Positions 30,516 through 42,284 of a stretch of 64,000 nucleotides of DNA are shown here, in pieces (positions within the stretch are counted from its first letter, which is position 1; every line of letters starts with the position of its first letter). A program made the translations under genes and the position numbers. The stretch is from the NCBI GenBank assembly GCA_951640165.1, contig OX621251.1:23646893-23710892 (forward strand). Reading direction: 5' to 3'. Below the pieces are notes generated by a model that did not search any database, was not told the origin of the DNA, and was given only the letters and a program-made list of their open reading frames with translations. The stretch comes from Pseudoips prasinana. Its lineage: Eukaryota; Arthropoda; Insecta; Lepidoptera; Nolidae.

Positions 30516-31200
30516 GTCCAATTAGAGTAATTATTTAGTAGGCAAACACAATATATGCTCGATCGGTTGTCTGAATGCTTATTATTTTAGATTATATTTA
30601 GGTATACCAAAGAAAAACTTCGAAACAATAACATTATTCATTTTGAGACAGAGTCAATAATTTTAAATTAAGTATATGATAGCAATAATTTACAGATAGT
30701 TCACGTAACACAGCAGATCAGTCATGTCTATATGGCTACAAGATCTCCAGCGAGCAATGTGCAGGTAGGAAGAGAGAGCCAGACTTTGCAATTTTATCCA
30801 AGTTAGAAACAACTATTAGTGAGATCAAGTACTGCGCTATATGTGGAGAATGTGGTCCGAAAATGACTTCTATTTCTGCAGTTTCTGAGACAATTTTTTT
30901 TGGAAAACACGGACTTCTTTATATGGTGCGAATGAAGAATTAGAAATTGGGATATTTTAGCAAATGTGTAACATGACTCACATTTGTTAGTAACAATAAT
31001 ACTTACACCTATGTTAGTATTCCTATTCCTATAACAACGCTCACACACACGATCGCTGCCACTATTTTAACACTGAGGTGGACAGCTTAGAGCAGCGACT
31101 CACATACAGAAAATCGAGTCTGCTGGCCACACAGCTCATGATAATGTTGGTAAAGTAAGTATTTGTATGGTTTATAGAACCCTTTGGATCAGGATTTAAT
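30516..31200. other. Low-copy DNA
   Basis: No family assigned and no gene. A minus-strand frame at 30803-31048 has no protein features. Confidence 0.35.
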
Positions 31201-31203
31201 CCT

Positions 31204-31412
31204 AACTAATATTATAAATGCGAAAGTAACTCTGTCTGTCTGTCTGTCTGTTACTCTTTCACGCCAAAACTACTGAACGGATTTGAATGAAATTTGGTAT
31301 ACAGATGGTCTAGACCATGAGAAAGAACATAGGCTAATTTTTATAGTTAGGATAACACATAGGCCATATTTTATAAAGTTTAACGCGGGTAAAACCGCGG
31401 GGCACAGTTAGT
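31204..31412 (-). repeat. CR1-type LINE-derived repeat
   Basis: It runs from ctaatattataaatgcgaaa gtaac and a (gtct)n run to gggtaaaaccgcggggcaca. Both ends are shared with other copies (6215, 58800). Confidence 0.6.
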
Positions 31413-31763
31413 AGTAAATTACTCGCGTCCACCCTCTTATTATCGTAGTCAATTTTAGCAGCAGTTTCAAGTAGCATCGGACAGTAATTTCCACTTATTT
31501 TAAAAGTTTTTTGTGGTAATTTAGCTTAAGATGTAACTTGTCGCGATTTTAGAAATATCGGAGGAGTTCTGGGGTAATCCAGGTCTTGAACCACTAAATC
31601 GTATATGGTTGGCCACACTTTCGATGTAGAGTATAACTATAACTATAGCTGTAACTACGTTTAGAGTGTTTATAAAGACGTTGGTTGCTTCATCTATATT
31701 AAAAGTAGTATAATAATATAATATCCTGGAAGATTATTTTCACACCGCCTTCTGATCCCAAAG

Positions 31764-32357
31764 TCAAAGCCAAAAATTCTTTATTCCGTAAAAATTTATC
31801 ATTTATGTGGAATCGTCATATTTTTTTACCCTACCGTGCAGTGCATGACGTGGCAGCTACTGAGAAATACTGCCAGAAAACCCAGTAGGAATCCTTTTTT
31901 TAAATAAAATATACTTAAGATTAATTGCAATCATGTGTGTGACTCAGAATAACTCAATCCCAAGCACTTTTATCACTTAAATAATCTGATATTTTGTAAT
32001 ATGCAATATGCTACACAATTTGGCTTAATATGTTATTCTTTGAAACTTATTCGTAGACAATTCTCTAATAAGTAATGGAATCAGGCGTTACTTTGCGGAA
32101 ATCCATAACAATCAAAATACAAAATCAATATTTGTATTTTGACAATTCTCTAATATCATAGGGAAGTTTGTTATAGAATCTTATACATTTCCCCATAAAA
32201 GAGTTACTTATTTTGTGGAGACGGGTAGTATGCAATATGAGATTATTCTTATATCTAGTATTTACAATATCTGTATCGCTCCTTTTACAGAAGGAATCGA
32301 TATTTCTATGCACATATAGTAGGTTTTCATATAATATATATACTGAGATGGTACAGT
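31764..32357 (-). pseudogene. LINE C-terminal fragment inserted in SINE A
   Basis: The minus strand encodes, at 32125-32313, a stretch with TTRLHKISNSF, CIRFYNKLP and DIREL, typical of the end of Jockey/CR1-type RT proteins. The 3' end at left is aaaaattctttattcc in reverse (polyadenylation-like AATAAAG). Only aaa is shared at the borders, so a long target duplication is not visible. Confidence 0.75.
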
Positions 32358-32435
32358 AAACTAAGCAGAGCTTGTACTATGAAACCAGATAACTGATATA
32401 CTACTTTTTTTGTACATACATACTTATATAAATAA

Positions 32436-32635
32436 CTAGCTGTGCCCCGCGGTGTTACCCGCGTTAAATTTTATAAATTTTCTTTGCTATAAACCTCACG
32501 GAGCCCGAGACCTTTCCAACAAATGCAAAACCGTGGAAATCGGTTCGTGCGTTCTGGAGTTAATTAAAAATAAGTCGGGTTTTCCTTCCTGACGCTATGT
32601 CAGGAAGGAAAACCCGACTTATTTTTATATAGTAG
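32436..32635 (+). repeat. 'ctagctgtgccccgcg' repeat with a fold-back end, inserted in SINE A
   Basis: Close relative of 11912-12087. Near its end it holds a perfect hairpin, 32566-32593 with 32599-32626. The other copy has no such hairpin there. Confidence 0.75.
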
Positions 32636-32984
32636 ATTACACTCTGACTCAGGATCAACAGACATGTTCATGCACACAAATATCTGTCCTGGGAATCGAA
32701 CGGACGACCTCCGGGGTGAAAAGCAAGTTTATAATTGGTATTAAAATATTGTTTCCATGCTTTTTCTAAATATTTTCAGAACAACATTACAGTATTCATT
32801 CATTGAGGAAGTCAGGAGCGCGGCGTGTCAACATAGCGTCATGACGACATAGTTAGCGCGGCCTCGATCGATGTTTGTACCACAATAACTTGCGTCTTAC
32901 GTATTTACTGTGGCTCTTGACTATACTGGGGCTAGTATCAATCGCATTAGTCACCATGGAGTCCGTGTATGTATATTTAATTAC

Positions 32985-33140
32985 ACGTGTAGCATAGTGG
33001 TAGTCACCTCGCTAATACGCTCGCCCAGTTCGATTCCTGCATAGGATAACTATTTGTGTGACAAACATATACCTGGTTTGAGTCTGAGGGATTCTCTACG
33101 ATACAGGAATTTATTTACCTAGTGTGGGCGTTTGTTTTCA
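32985..33140 (+). repeat. tRNA-derived SINE, family B, diverged
   Basis: Head acgtgtagcatagtggtag, then gttcgattcctgc (B box), then ggataactatttgtgtgac. Confidence 0.55.
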
Positions 33141-33204
33141 AACAAAAAATAATAATTCTTGAACACTATTATTCATCATGTTAATGCTAATTTCAACGAC
33201 GGTG

Positions 33205-33905
33205 CCACGGCGGCTAATCTCCAAGGAGCTAACCACGCAAGGCATATTATATTATGATGCAAAAGTGTATGACTTTAAAATATACATATGGTGTAAGTAG
33301 GACTGCACTAGTGCATAAGACACATAATCATACGATGAAGTAGTAGTAGTAATTGGTTATCAAGCCTATGACGCTTCTACTACACTCACGTTGTTGACGT
33401 GTATGACCTCTGGCGACCTTACCGACGTTCTGGTCCTACGGCGGCTTATCTCCAAGGAGCTAACCACGCAAGGTATATTATATTATAATGTAGCAGTTTA
33501 TAACTTTAAAATATACATAATATGGTGTAAGTAGGACTGCACTAGTGCATAAGACACATAATCATACGATGAAGTAGTAGTAGTAATTGGTTATCAAGCC
33601 TATGACGCTTGTACTACACTCGCGATGTTGACGTGTATGACCTCTGGCGACCTTACCGACGTTCTGGTCCTACGGCGGCTTATCTCCAAGGAGCTAACCA
33701 CGCAAGGTATATTATATTATAATGTAGCAGTTTATAACTTTAAAATATACATAATATGGTGTAAGTGGGGCTGCACTACTGCATAAGATACATTATCATA
33801 CGATGAAGTAGTAGAAGTAATTGATTATCAAGCCTATGACGCTTGTACTATAGTCGTGTTGTTGACTCCGATGACCTCTGGCAACCATACCCACGTGCAG
33901 ATTAC
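33205..33905. repeat. Tandem triplication, unit about 232 bp
   Basis: The block ctccaaggagctaaccacgc begins near 33220, 33451 and 33685, spacing 231 and 234. Units 1-2 and 2-3 match over nearly the full length, including gcataagacacataatcata and the agcctatgacgctt block. Unit 3 is the most diverged at its end. No frame spans the units, so this is a young noncoding minisatellite-like array. Confidence 0.85.
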
Positions 33906-33919
33906 TTATAATATTATAA

Positions 33920-34170
33920 TTCAAATTTGAATATCAACACCCCACCTAACGACGTGGGGGGCGTAGAAGAAACTACAGTAGGTACTACGAGTATAACCAT
34001 CATACTGCGATCCCGTTTGCCAGGGATGGCGATTATGGTAAAACCCCTCAAAATGATGGGGAGATCTTTTGGGGATGCCTTTGTTCAGCAGCGAACGTCT
34101 TTTTATGATACGATGATGATGATTCCAACACCTGTCAACTATTTTGTGAAGTGCAGTGTTACAACGCCAT
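33920..34170 (+). repeat. Interspersed repeat, family E
   Basis: It has gacgtggggggcgtagaaga, actgcgatcccg and the end gatgatgatgatt, shared with 40845-41050 and 56290-56485. The 85-codon frame in it is not a gene. Confidence 0.5.
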
Positions 34171-34707
34171 ACTCTTTAATATAACTTTTGCAGGAGCTGT
34201 ATAAATGATGCTTAAATTTTTTCATTAAAACTTTGCTACTCTGATCAGCTTATGTTATCGCTCCATCATAATATGATAGTGGAGTAACAAATACAAAATA
34301 TTTTTTAACAGGATGAGTCTTAAAACTTTCAAAAATATCTGTGAAAACTTTTAATTGGCCTTCATCTTCTATTCTGTGTGACATTTGTATTCTAGCTGTA
34401 AGTTTTGCCTTAAGTAATAAAATAAAATAGAAATATGGGTGATTATTAATGGCAATCCCGGAATTGATTGCACCGACTTCGATTTCTTTGCTTGATAAGG
34501 AAAACTAAACAATCATACGTGTACTACATATATATCCAATATATTTACAAATAATGAAATAATAGTACTTCATAATTACTTATGGTTCATAATATTTTAC
34601 GGGTCACACAAAAAGTTGACGGGTTCGATTCCGATAAGTAGTTGTTCTGAGTGTGGATGTACTTAATTTTTCGTTTACAAACGCTGGAGTAATAGATTTA
34701 AATTTTG
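34171..34707. other. AT-rich DNA with SINE B scraps
   Basis: 34590-34660 has gggtcacacaaaaagttgac and gtagttgttctgagtgtgga, recalling the SINE B body. Otherwise unassigned. Confidence 0.35.
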
Positions 34708-35300
34708 ACTGACCTATTGATATAATGGTTAGTGAATGTGACTGCTAAATCAGTGTTTGTGGGTTCGGTCCCCACCCAAGACAAATCTTTGAGAGATAAG
34801 CATGATTACTTGCTTTATTCTTGCTGGTAATTTATCTATAAGATGAATTTATTTAGCCAGGGGCTATGCTGGGAATTTCCCTGCGAGATCGAATCAGAAA
34901 TGCTGAGATCCACAGGCGAACCAAAGTATCCGACATAGCCCAAAGAATTGCCAAACTGCTGTGGCAGTGGGCAGGGCACATAGCTCGTAGAACTGACGGC
35001 CGATGGGGCAGAAAGGTTCTCGTGTGGCGACCACGAACCGGAAGACGCAGCGTGGGCAGGCCTCCTACACGGTGACCGACGATCTTGTGTAGATCGCGGG
35101 AAGCCGCTGGATGCGGGCAGCGCAGGACCGGCTATTGTGGAGATCCTTGGGGGAGGCCTTTGTCCAGCAGTGGACGTCTTTCGGCTGATATGATGATGAT
35201 GATGATGATTTAGCCATATTATATTAATTATCAGTTGTCTGGTTTTCATAGAACAGGATCTGTCTAGTTCAGGCTCAGTTGGTAGCGTGTTAGTTCTCCC
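34708..35300 (+). repeat. tRNA-like SINE split by an RTE LINE
   Basis: The head ataatggttagtgaatgtga followed by ggttcggtccccaccc (B-box variant) is family-A-like. The right part resumes after the LINE with tatcagttgtctggttttca. Confidence 0.6.
34860..35207 (+). mobile_element. RTE-type LINE 3' fragment with 9-bp target duplication
   Basis: The translation shows MLGISLRDRIRNAEIHRRTK, then RIAKLLWQWAGHIARR and WRPRTGRRSVGR. The first 70 codons are open, after which the frame shifts near 35072. The end is (gat)n. atttagcca flanks both sides (34851-34859, 35208-35216). This is the least decayed copy of the family here. Confidence 0.85.
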
Positions 35301-35794
35301 AAGATATTCTCTCAGGATAGTCTCAATCGAGCCCTTGACGAGTTAGCATCCCTTGAGAATGGTCCGTGGAGGACTGAAACACGTGTCGGGTATCGTATGG
35401 CGCATGGAATTTGCTTATTTCTGTCCTTCTTGCATGTTTTTTGCTTGAAAATTGCATCCCGGCCTGAATAAACTAACAATTTGCGAAATTAACACTATAT
35501 ATTGATTTTGTATTTTGATTCCCAGATATTTTTTAAAAATACTCATATAACATACGCATCGAATTGAGAGCGCTCCTCCTTTATTAAATCTGTTAATGAT
35601 TCATTCATTATTTATCAATATATTACTGACACAGAAAACCAAGGTCTCAGTACCTAGTAACATTTTTGGAGTTTGCCTTCTACGTTGAGTACTACTTATC
35701 TACGTGCCGTCAATTTAATCCCGGTTTTTTGACGATTAAGGTAGTATAGAATATGTGTGATGGTTCCAAATAACCACATATTATTCAGTTATTA

Positions 35795-36300
35795 TTATAA
35801 TAAATATCCTGGGACATTAATCACACACGGCCATGTGATAGCAATCTAAGCAGAACTTGTACTATGGAAACCAGATACATCAGGTATCTGGTTTCCATAT
35901 TCTTCTATCTTCTTTCTATATATAAAAATCAATGCCACTTTTCGTTGTAATGTTATAACTCAACAACGCCTTTGCCGATTTGGCTAATTTTGGTCTTGAA
36001 TTATTTGTGGAAGTCCAGGGAAGGTTTGTACGTAGAGAAAATTTAAAAAAAGTCTTGATAATGTGTAAAATCAACATCTTTCTATACTCCCATATACAAA
36101 CAATTTGTACTAATACTTAAAAGCGTAGCGAAACACGTACCGGGCCGCTAGTACTACATATAATACTCCTTTTCTTTTGTAAATACATATTTATATAGAT
36201 ACCCAGACTTAGGACAATCAGACATTTTCATGCACACAAATATCTGTCTTGGGCAAGCATTTACCAATCACGCCAACCGGCCCTTCAATCGATAGCTAAT
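35795..36300 (-). repeat. tRNA-derived SINE, family A, split, with fold-back at the break
   Basis: The left piece ends in accagatac at 35878. A reversed copy of the last 16 bases follows (35884-35899), then a foreign segment to about 36151. The SINE then resumes with tactacatataatactcc and continues to the head remnant. Confidence 0.65.
35900..36151. repeat. Repeat inserted in SINE A
   Basis: It runs from tatataaaaatcaatgccac to cgtagcgaaacacgtaccgg gccgctagta. Its end resembles generic lepidopteran non-LTR or Helitron ends, but the class is not settled. Confidence 0.4.
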
Positions 36301-36369
36301 TCTGGTCATTTTATTAAAATAGCTGGACATAGCTTTTAAAATTAGAAATAGAATTCGAATAAAAATAAA

Positions 36370-36600
36370 TAAAAAATAAATAAATAAAAAAGGTTTTTAT
36401 TCACGTGGACTTTAAAAAAGCGCTTGTAAATAGTCAGAACATGTTTGTAGTAATACAGTTATTATTTCTAGTTACATATTACATATATTTAGGTACACGG
36501 AATGTTAAAACATTTATACAATTTATTTTATAATGGTAGTGACATTAAGCTAGCTTGTATTAAGTTATTGTCAAGGAGATTATGTTTAGTTGAAGTTTAT
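36370..36600 (-). repeat. LINE 3' tail, family G
   Basis: It starts with tttttattcacgtggacttt after an A-rich (ataa)n stretch, as at 30047. Confidence 0.6.
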
Positions 36601-37084
36601 AATATTATGTATAGAATCAAATAAAAAGTATGATTTTACGTTTGATTGATGTTTTGTGAAGAGTTATAAAAATGGAGTGCTAAAGAATACATTGTGAATC
36701 TAGTTTTATTATTTTATCTCAATAAAATAAGTGATTGGTGTTTAATACGTGTGTTATCATTGAGAAGATCTCCCTAGATCCCGTTACAGATTACCTCTTG
36801 CTGCTGCGAGTGTGCTACAGTTCTTAGGGACATTTGAGGTAACTGCTAAGATGCGGGCAGCTCGTAAGATTGAGAATAGTCGCATCTTCTGCACTAGTGA
36901 TTGCTATGCTTGTATTTAAACTGTCACTTAAGATTAAGACAGTTGTATGGATTAGAATTAATTAATTACAGTAATTAATTAATTACTGTTTGCGAACTGA
37001 ATTTACTTGTGTACACATCAAAAAAGATTTCGTAAACGATAAGTGAAGTAAAGCAGTTTCTTTTGTTTTTAAAGACCACGTCCA
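36601..37084. other. Low-copy DNA
   Basis: A short palindromic (aatt)n stretch is at about 36956-36988. Nothing else is recognised. Confidence 0.3.
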
Positions 37085-37262
37085 TATTTCGCTAAGGAAT
37101 CCCTGTGTTGCGGGGTACTTTAAAAACATGTAAATAACGGACACAATACACACCCAGACTGAAAACAACTACTTATTGGTCACACATACTGTTGCCCTGT
37201 GCGGGAATTTAACCCAGGACACAAAGTGGTGAGGCGACTGACTTACCTGCTGCGCCACACGT
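37085..37262 (-). repeat. tRNA-derived SINE, family B
   Basis: atccctgtgttgcggggtac is at left. The degraded B-box complement gggaatttaacccagga lies near 37203. Confidence 0.6.
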
Positions 37263-37659
37263 GATATTCACACACAAACATATTCATTGTTGTCCTGGAT
37301 TTTTTACCAAACTATACCATAATCATGCCATACAGTTGCGTTTTTGTGTATAAACATATATATAATTTATAATTCCTTTTAATCAAAAGGTTACAAAGAC
37401 CCACACTTATTTTGCCTGGTTATAATTTATTAAACTAATTAAAATAAAAAACGGTCCATTTCAATTTGTTTTGACTGTACAGGGTCAAAATGACAATAAT
37501 TTCCGGAGATTTAATTATTTTGGAAAAAAAACTACCTATATTAAAAATTATATAAATCGATTCAGTAAACGACTCTTAACAAACTATTTTCGGGATGTGC
37601 GTTAATTAAGTTACATGTTGTAGAGTCGTGACCCTCTAAAAATTTACATAAAAGCATTT

Positions 37660-37910
37660 TATTGATGTGGTATGTAAAGATGTGGTCGTAGGTGGACCGC
37701 GCGTACCCATAAGATGCCTGTTCACTCTAGCCTTGAATAAGCCCATGTTATATGAGTCTGGATACACGTCGTTTGGGAGGGTGTATGATGTTCCACATCT
37801 TAGCCTCGCGTGTGATGAAAGAAGAAGCCAAGTGTTTCGTACGGCATGCTGGGATTTCAACAACAAAGCGGTGGAGAGCTTCCCGACGTCTGGTAGCTTG
37901 AAATTATCCT
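37660..37910 (-). pseudogene. LINE C-terminal fragment
   Basis: The minus strand encodes LPNDVYPDSYNMGLFKARVN, recognisable as the end of a non-LTR RT protein, then a stop. The upstream frame is broken. Flanks at 37265-37660 and 37915-38390 are unassigned. Confidence 0.7.
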
Positions 37911-38394
37911 AAGGGTCTGTTTCACAATGTCCAGATAAAGTCCCGAATAAGCCACTTGCAACTTATCAATCGAATAAAGACATCGTTTGCGTTTCATAAT
38001 CTATAAATAGTACTAACTGGCAAATAAACTGCAAAGTGAACTATTGGCCAGGGGCTCTACCGGCTATGTCACCGAACATCGATTTCTTAAATGGCGTTCA
38101 AATAAATAAAGGTTAACTTAATCTAAAAAGACTTAATCAAGGCTTCCATGAGCACATGTGACGTCATAAATGGTCCGGAATCAATTGTCAACGTTGAAGC
38201 GGATTTAACGATTGATTAATAAATTATAATCCCGTTCTTCGTACCATTGTCAGTCATCTAACCATTTGATATTTGGCAAAGCAGTAGGCGGTGGTAAAAG
38301 CATAATGGACGATGTCATTCAAACTAAGGTGGCGCAAAATTTGTCAAAATAATTACACGCCACGCCAAAAAACTAGGTCTCTCTGTTACATAAA

Positions 38395-38740
38395 ATAAAT
38401 ATCCGAGCCAAACTAAACAAAGCTTGTACTACGGAAACTAAATAACGGATAGAAATATATATTTTCTTTTTTTTTTGTAAATATGTACAGACGCCAGCAC
38501 ATCCATTTACCCCAATCTGTCATATTTCTTTTATATATTTTCAACTATATCACATAAGCATAAGGTTTACTATCAATTGGGAAAATTTGACATATTGGGG
38601 TAGCTTGATGTGAAAACACCTCGACCAAGATAAATAGACATGTTCATGAACACAAATATTTGTCTTATGCGAGGATCGAACCTGTAACCTTTGAATCAAA
38701 AGACAGGTCCACTACTAACTGGGCCACGGCCGTCGAATGA
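38395..38740 (-). repeat. tRNA-derived SINE, family A2, split by MITE P
   Basis: The left piece has aactaaacaaagcttgtact, and the right piece has the head complement gaggatcgaacctgtaacc. MITE P occupies 38485-38612 between them. Confidence 0.65.
38485..38612. mobile_element. MITE family P inserted in SINE A2
   Basis: Left end gtacagacgccagcacatcc. Right part catattggggtagcttgatg, with the last bases lost. Confidence 0.7.
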
Positions 38741-38784
38741 AGAAATGAATATTAGTCGTTTTGACTGGGATATTAGGTAGTCGT

Positions 38785-39058
38785 CATCATCATCATCATA
38801 TCAGCCGAAAGACGCCCACTGCCACACTAACAAAGGCCTCCTCCGAAGATCTTCACAATTGCCGATCTCGCGCTATTCGCATCCAGCGGTTTCCAGCAAC
38901 ATGCACAAGATCGTCGGTCCATCTAGAAGGGAGGCCCCCCCACAAGATAGACCGATGATCATGTGCGTCCACGTCCACGCCCACGATGCGTCTTCCGGTT
39001 CACACTCGCCACTCGAGAACCTTTCTGCCCCAACGGCCATTGGTTTTACGAGCTATGT
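38785..39058 (-). mobile_element. RTE-type LINE 3' fragment
   Basis: catcatcatcatatcagccg at left is the reversed (gat)n end. The rest matches 7817-8351 in reverse with indels. Confidence 0.7.
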
Positions 39059-40215
39059 ATATGAAATGAAATAATGAAATTTATTCAGCACTTGGATATT
39101 AACATACACTTGTACTTGTCAAGCTCACAATGCAGTACATAAATATAGTAGAATATTGTATATAATAGTAACAAATAACAAATATTAGTCCGTCCGTGCG
39201 GTCCATCTTATCACATATATTTTTAATCCTTGAATAAATAACAAGTTACTTGGCTATTATTTTTAATTTATATTATATTAAAATGAAAGAATTGAAGACA
39301 ACAAGCAGTTGGCTAGCGCAGAAGGCTCTCAGACAGTAGCATAATTTAAGCGACTAATAGCATTATTAAGCATACCATCAGCATTTCTTAGGCGACAGGA
39401 CATTCTTTCATACGCCTGCTACCTATTGCAATTACAGGCAGAACTCGTTCTTAATCAGGGCGAGCCGTACATATAACACTGTAAGTCAGAGAGTCGACAT
39501 CGACCTCTTTCACTCAAGTGCTTCAAGCATAAAAAGAACCATGTGTAATGAGTTTATGAGTAATAGCAGCCAATATAATTAATTAACAGTCTTAGCATTA
39601 TAAATATCTGAATGAATAACATAGTTGATATGCGTGCGAGGATATCCTAACAAACACTTGCCTTTGTATAAATTATGTTTTTATTAAGTTACTTATTTGT
39701 GAAAACTTTTAATTGGTCATCTCTTTTTTATTAATCTGTAATAATTGTTACCTATTAGCTGTAAGTTTTCGAAATTTGAAAATAAAATAAAATAAATATA
39801 AAATACCTGAGGGCACCCTTATGGGATTCGGGCCTCAGCTCAGCTCAGCTTTCAGCAGCCATAAAAAGACTGAATTCCAAATAAGGCTGTGATCACTTGT
39901 GCGGGATGTAGTTATCAAATGAATTTTCAAAATATTTTGTATGGTATATAAGTTATACCATAGAACGTATTTTGAAATGTGTCATTCACTTTCTTACTCA
40001 GTAGCACTCTTGAAAGACACGATCTGTCACATGCAAATATTCATAGACAAAGGGTTACACGTTCAATCTGCCGTCAATCTGATCTATTATTGATTGACAT
40101 CATATTGACCGCGTTGATAAATGGACGGTGGACACGGATTGACGGAATTTTAAATATTGGGATATTTCTTTGGTAACCGAAGAAGAAAAAAATCGATGTT
40201 TGTGGGATTTATTGA
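39059..40215. other. LINE-tail-like start, then low-copy DNA
   Basis: 39065-39085 (aataatgaaatttattcagc) looks like a reversed polyadenylated LINE end. From about 39200 nothing is assigned and no gene is seen. Confidence 0.3.
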
Positions 40216-40219
40216 CGGA

Positions 40220-40346
40220 GTACACACGGCTACATATCAAGCTATACATTTCCAATATAAGCAGACCTGTCATTGTATGGCAATCCGATACAATGCAAGA
40301 TCAGCTTATACTGGAAATGTATAGCTTGACGTGTAGCCGTGCGTAC
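40220..40346. mobile_element. MITE family Q, copy 1 (127 bp)
   Basis: Terminal inverted repeats of about 43 bp: gtacacacggctacatatca and the reverse of gtagccgtgcgtac, both continuing into agctatacatttcca. A second copy of the same length is at 63236-63362. Confidence 0.8.
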
Positions 40347-40439
40347 GAGTCATCAATATCTTGCCCATGGCTGATGTTTTTTTTAATATCATCTACCGCA
40401 CTAGATCAATGAATGCCTGTGTCTCGAGGTTCACAACAT

Positions 40440-40680
40440 ACATATATGGGCGGGCCTATTGGCGTAGTTGGCAAATGCTTGCTTTTCACGCCGGACGTCG
40501 AGGGTTCGATTCCCACCCAGGACAGATATGTAATTTATCTATATAAGTATGTATTTACAAAAGAAAAGTAGTATGTCAGTTATCTGGTTTCCATAGTACA
40601 AGCTCTGCTTAATTTGGGATCAGATGGCCGTGTGTAAATAATGTCCCAGGATATATATTATTATTATAATTAACGGCCAC
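40440..40680 (+). repeat. tRNA-derived SINE, family A (complete)
   Basis: Head gcgtagttggcaaatgc and ggttcgattcccac, body tttccatagtacaagctctg, end ggatatatattattattata. A good reference copy for the family. Confidence 0.85.
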
Positions 40681-40829
40681 AATTTACTCAAGAGAGTCGG
40701 AGTCAGATGTTGTTTTTACAACGAGAACATGCCTCCTACATACTAAAATATTTACTGTAATAAACTTATTCGCCTTATTCACTAATTTCTGTCTACTAAC
40801 GTATATTAGTGTAGGTTTCCGCTGTGTGG

Positions 40830-41050
40830 CTGACGGCGATAAATATTGCCACCCCATCTCATACCGCGGGGGGTGTAGAAATGTTTGTGCCAATGGTATA
40901 TTTACCAAAGAACGGGTACCAGCAACTCTTTGTAAACTGTGAACATTATACTGTGATCGCCAACCGTCTGCGTGGTGATTATGGCATACGCCCTATTCTT
41001 GGGGGTTGTTTAACAGTAGACGTAATTCAGCGTACATGATGATGATGATG
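40830..41050 (+). repeat. Interspersed repeat, family E
   Basis: It has tgacggcgataaatattgcc, ctcataccgcggggggtgta and the end (gat)n. The (gat)n ends of E and of RTE LINEs suggest E uses the RTE machinery (inference). Confidence 0.55.
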
Positions 41051-41062
41051 ATGAGTGTAGAT

Positions 41063-41445
41063 TTTTCTCATCATCATCATATTAGCCAAAATGCACTGCT
41101 GGACGCAATCACTGCTGGACAAAGGCCTCCCCCAAGGATCAGAATTCTCGGTCTTGCGCTATTCGCAACCAGCAATTTCCAGCGACCCGCACAAGATCAT
41201 CAGTCCATATTGTAGGGGGCCTGCCCACGTTGCGTCTTCTGGTTCGTGGTCGCCACTCGAGAACCTTTCCGCCTCAACGGCTGTTGGTTCTACGAGCTGT
41301 GTGCCCCGCCCACTGCCACTTCCGTTTTGCAATTCTTCGGGCTATGTCGGTAACTTTGGTTCGCCTGTGGATTTCGACATTTCTGATTTGATCCTGCAGG
41401 GAAACTACGAGCATAGCCCTATCCATTTTTCTATTCAGCAGCAAT
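41063..41445 (-). mobile_element. RTE-type LINE 3' fragment
   Basis: Reversed copy from catcatcatcat through actgctggacaaaggcctcc to ctacgagcatagcccta. It lies tail to tail with family E. Confidence 0.75.
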
Positions 41446-42145
41446 TATTTCCCTTTGATTAAACTATTTGATCTGCTAGTCAATATTAAAAGACATGTCT
41501 ATATGTTTATGCTGCTATGTCTTTGCAGCTCACAATATCGATCCATTAGCTAGTAATTGCACATTGAACGTGTGTCCTATGTCTATAGTACCTATCTAGA
41601 ATTTGGAATTAGGTAACCAAAAACCATATTTTTTATTTAATAATAACGTAATATCAACGTCATGTTAGCTTAACAGTGGCATTATGACGTAAACAGTAGA
41701 TTTTCGTATCGCAGTCAGCCAGAAATGGCCAAAAAAGCTTGTGACGCAAACGTATTCCAAACACAAAAGTATTCCTCATTCCTTCCCTGATTTCCACGTG
41801 ACCGGTAAGGAAATGGGGAAAACGTTCTCATTTTATATTTATCCCACACATTCTAGCGTCATCCCACGTAAGACTGTCTATTTATAAAGCGAACTAATTA
41901 AAAGCATATTAAATAATCAAATATTTCTTTTTATGTTAAGTTTCCTTTGTTGTATTAAAAAATACAATATAGGATACTGACAATAATTACTGAAGTTTCG
42001 TTGTGATATTCACTACATATAGCGACATCTACCCATGAAACTAAACAAATGAAAGAAAACCAGTTTTTGAGAAAAGAAATATATATTTTGTTCCCTATAC
42101 AAGGTGCACCAGCTAATCGTTACGTTGTTAAGCTAATTTACGTCC
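41446..42145. other. Low-copy AT-rich DNA
   Basis: Nothing recognised. Confidence 0.3.
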
Positions 42146-42234
42146 ACTATATATTTACATACTTACTTAAGTTATGTAAATATATAGTAGATTCTGTCAA
42201 TGTTATAAACAATTGTTTATAACATTGACAGAAT
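42146..42234. repeat. Two adjoining perfect palindromes
   Basis: 42146-42161 pairs exactly with 42173-42188. Two bases later 42191-42234 is a 44-bp palindrome with no loop at all (attctgtcaatgttataaac and its complement). Confidence 0.9.
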
Positions 42235-42284
42235 ATGAATATTAATAAAATAATGGTAATCCTATTTGATCAGGTAGATATTCA

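Larger units (their letters stand above)
31718..32742 (-). repeat. tRNA-derived SINE, family A, split by two insertions
   Basis: SINE pieces are at 31718-31763, 32358-32435 and 32636-32742. The order and direction of the pieces match an intact A copy once the two inserts are taken out. Confidence 0.75.

Noticed and set aside
33205..33905. Spaced direct repeats considered as CRISPR-like
   Set aside because: The unit is 232 bp head to tail with no unique spacers, in a eukaryotic context.
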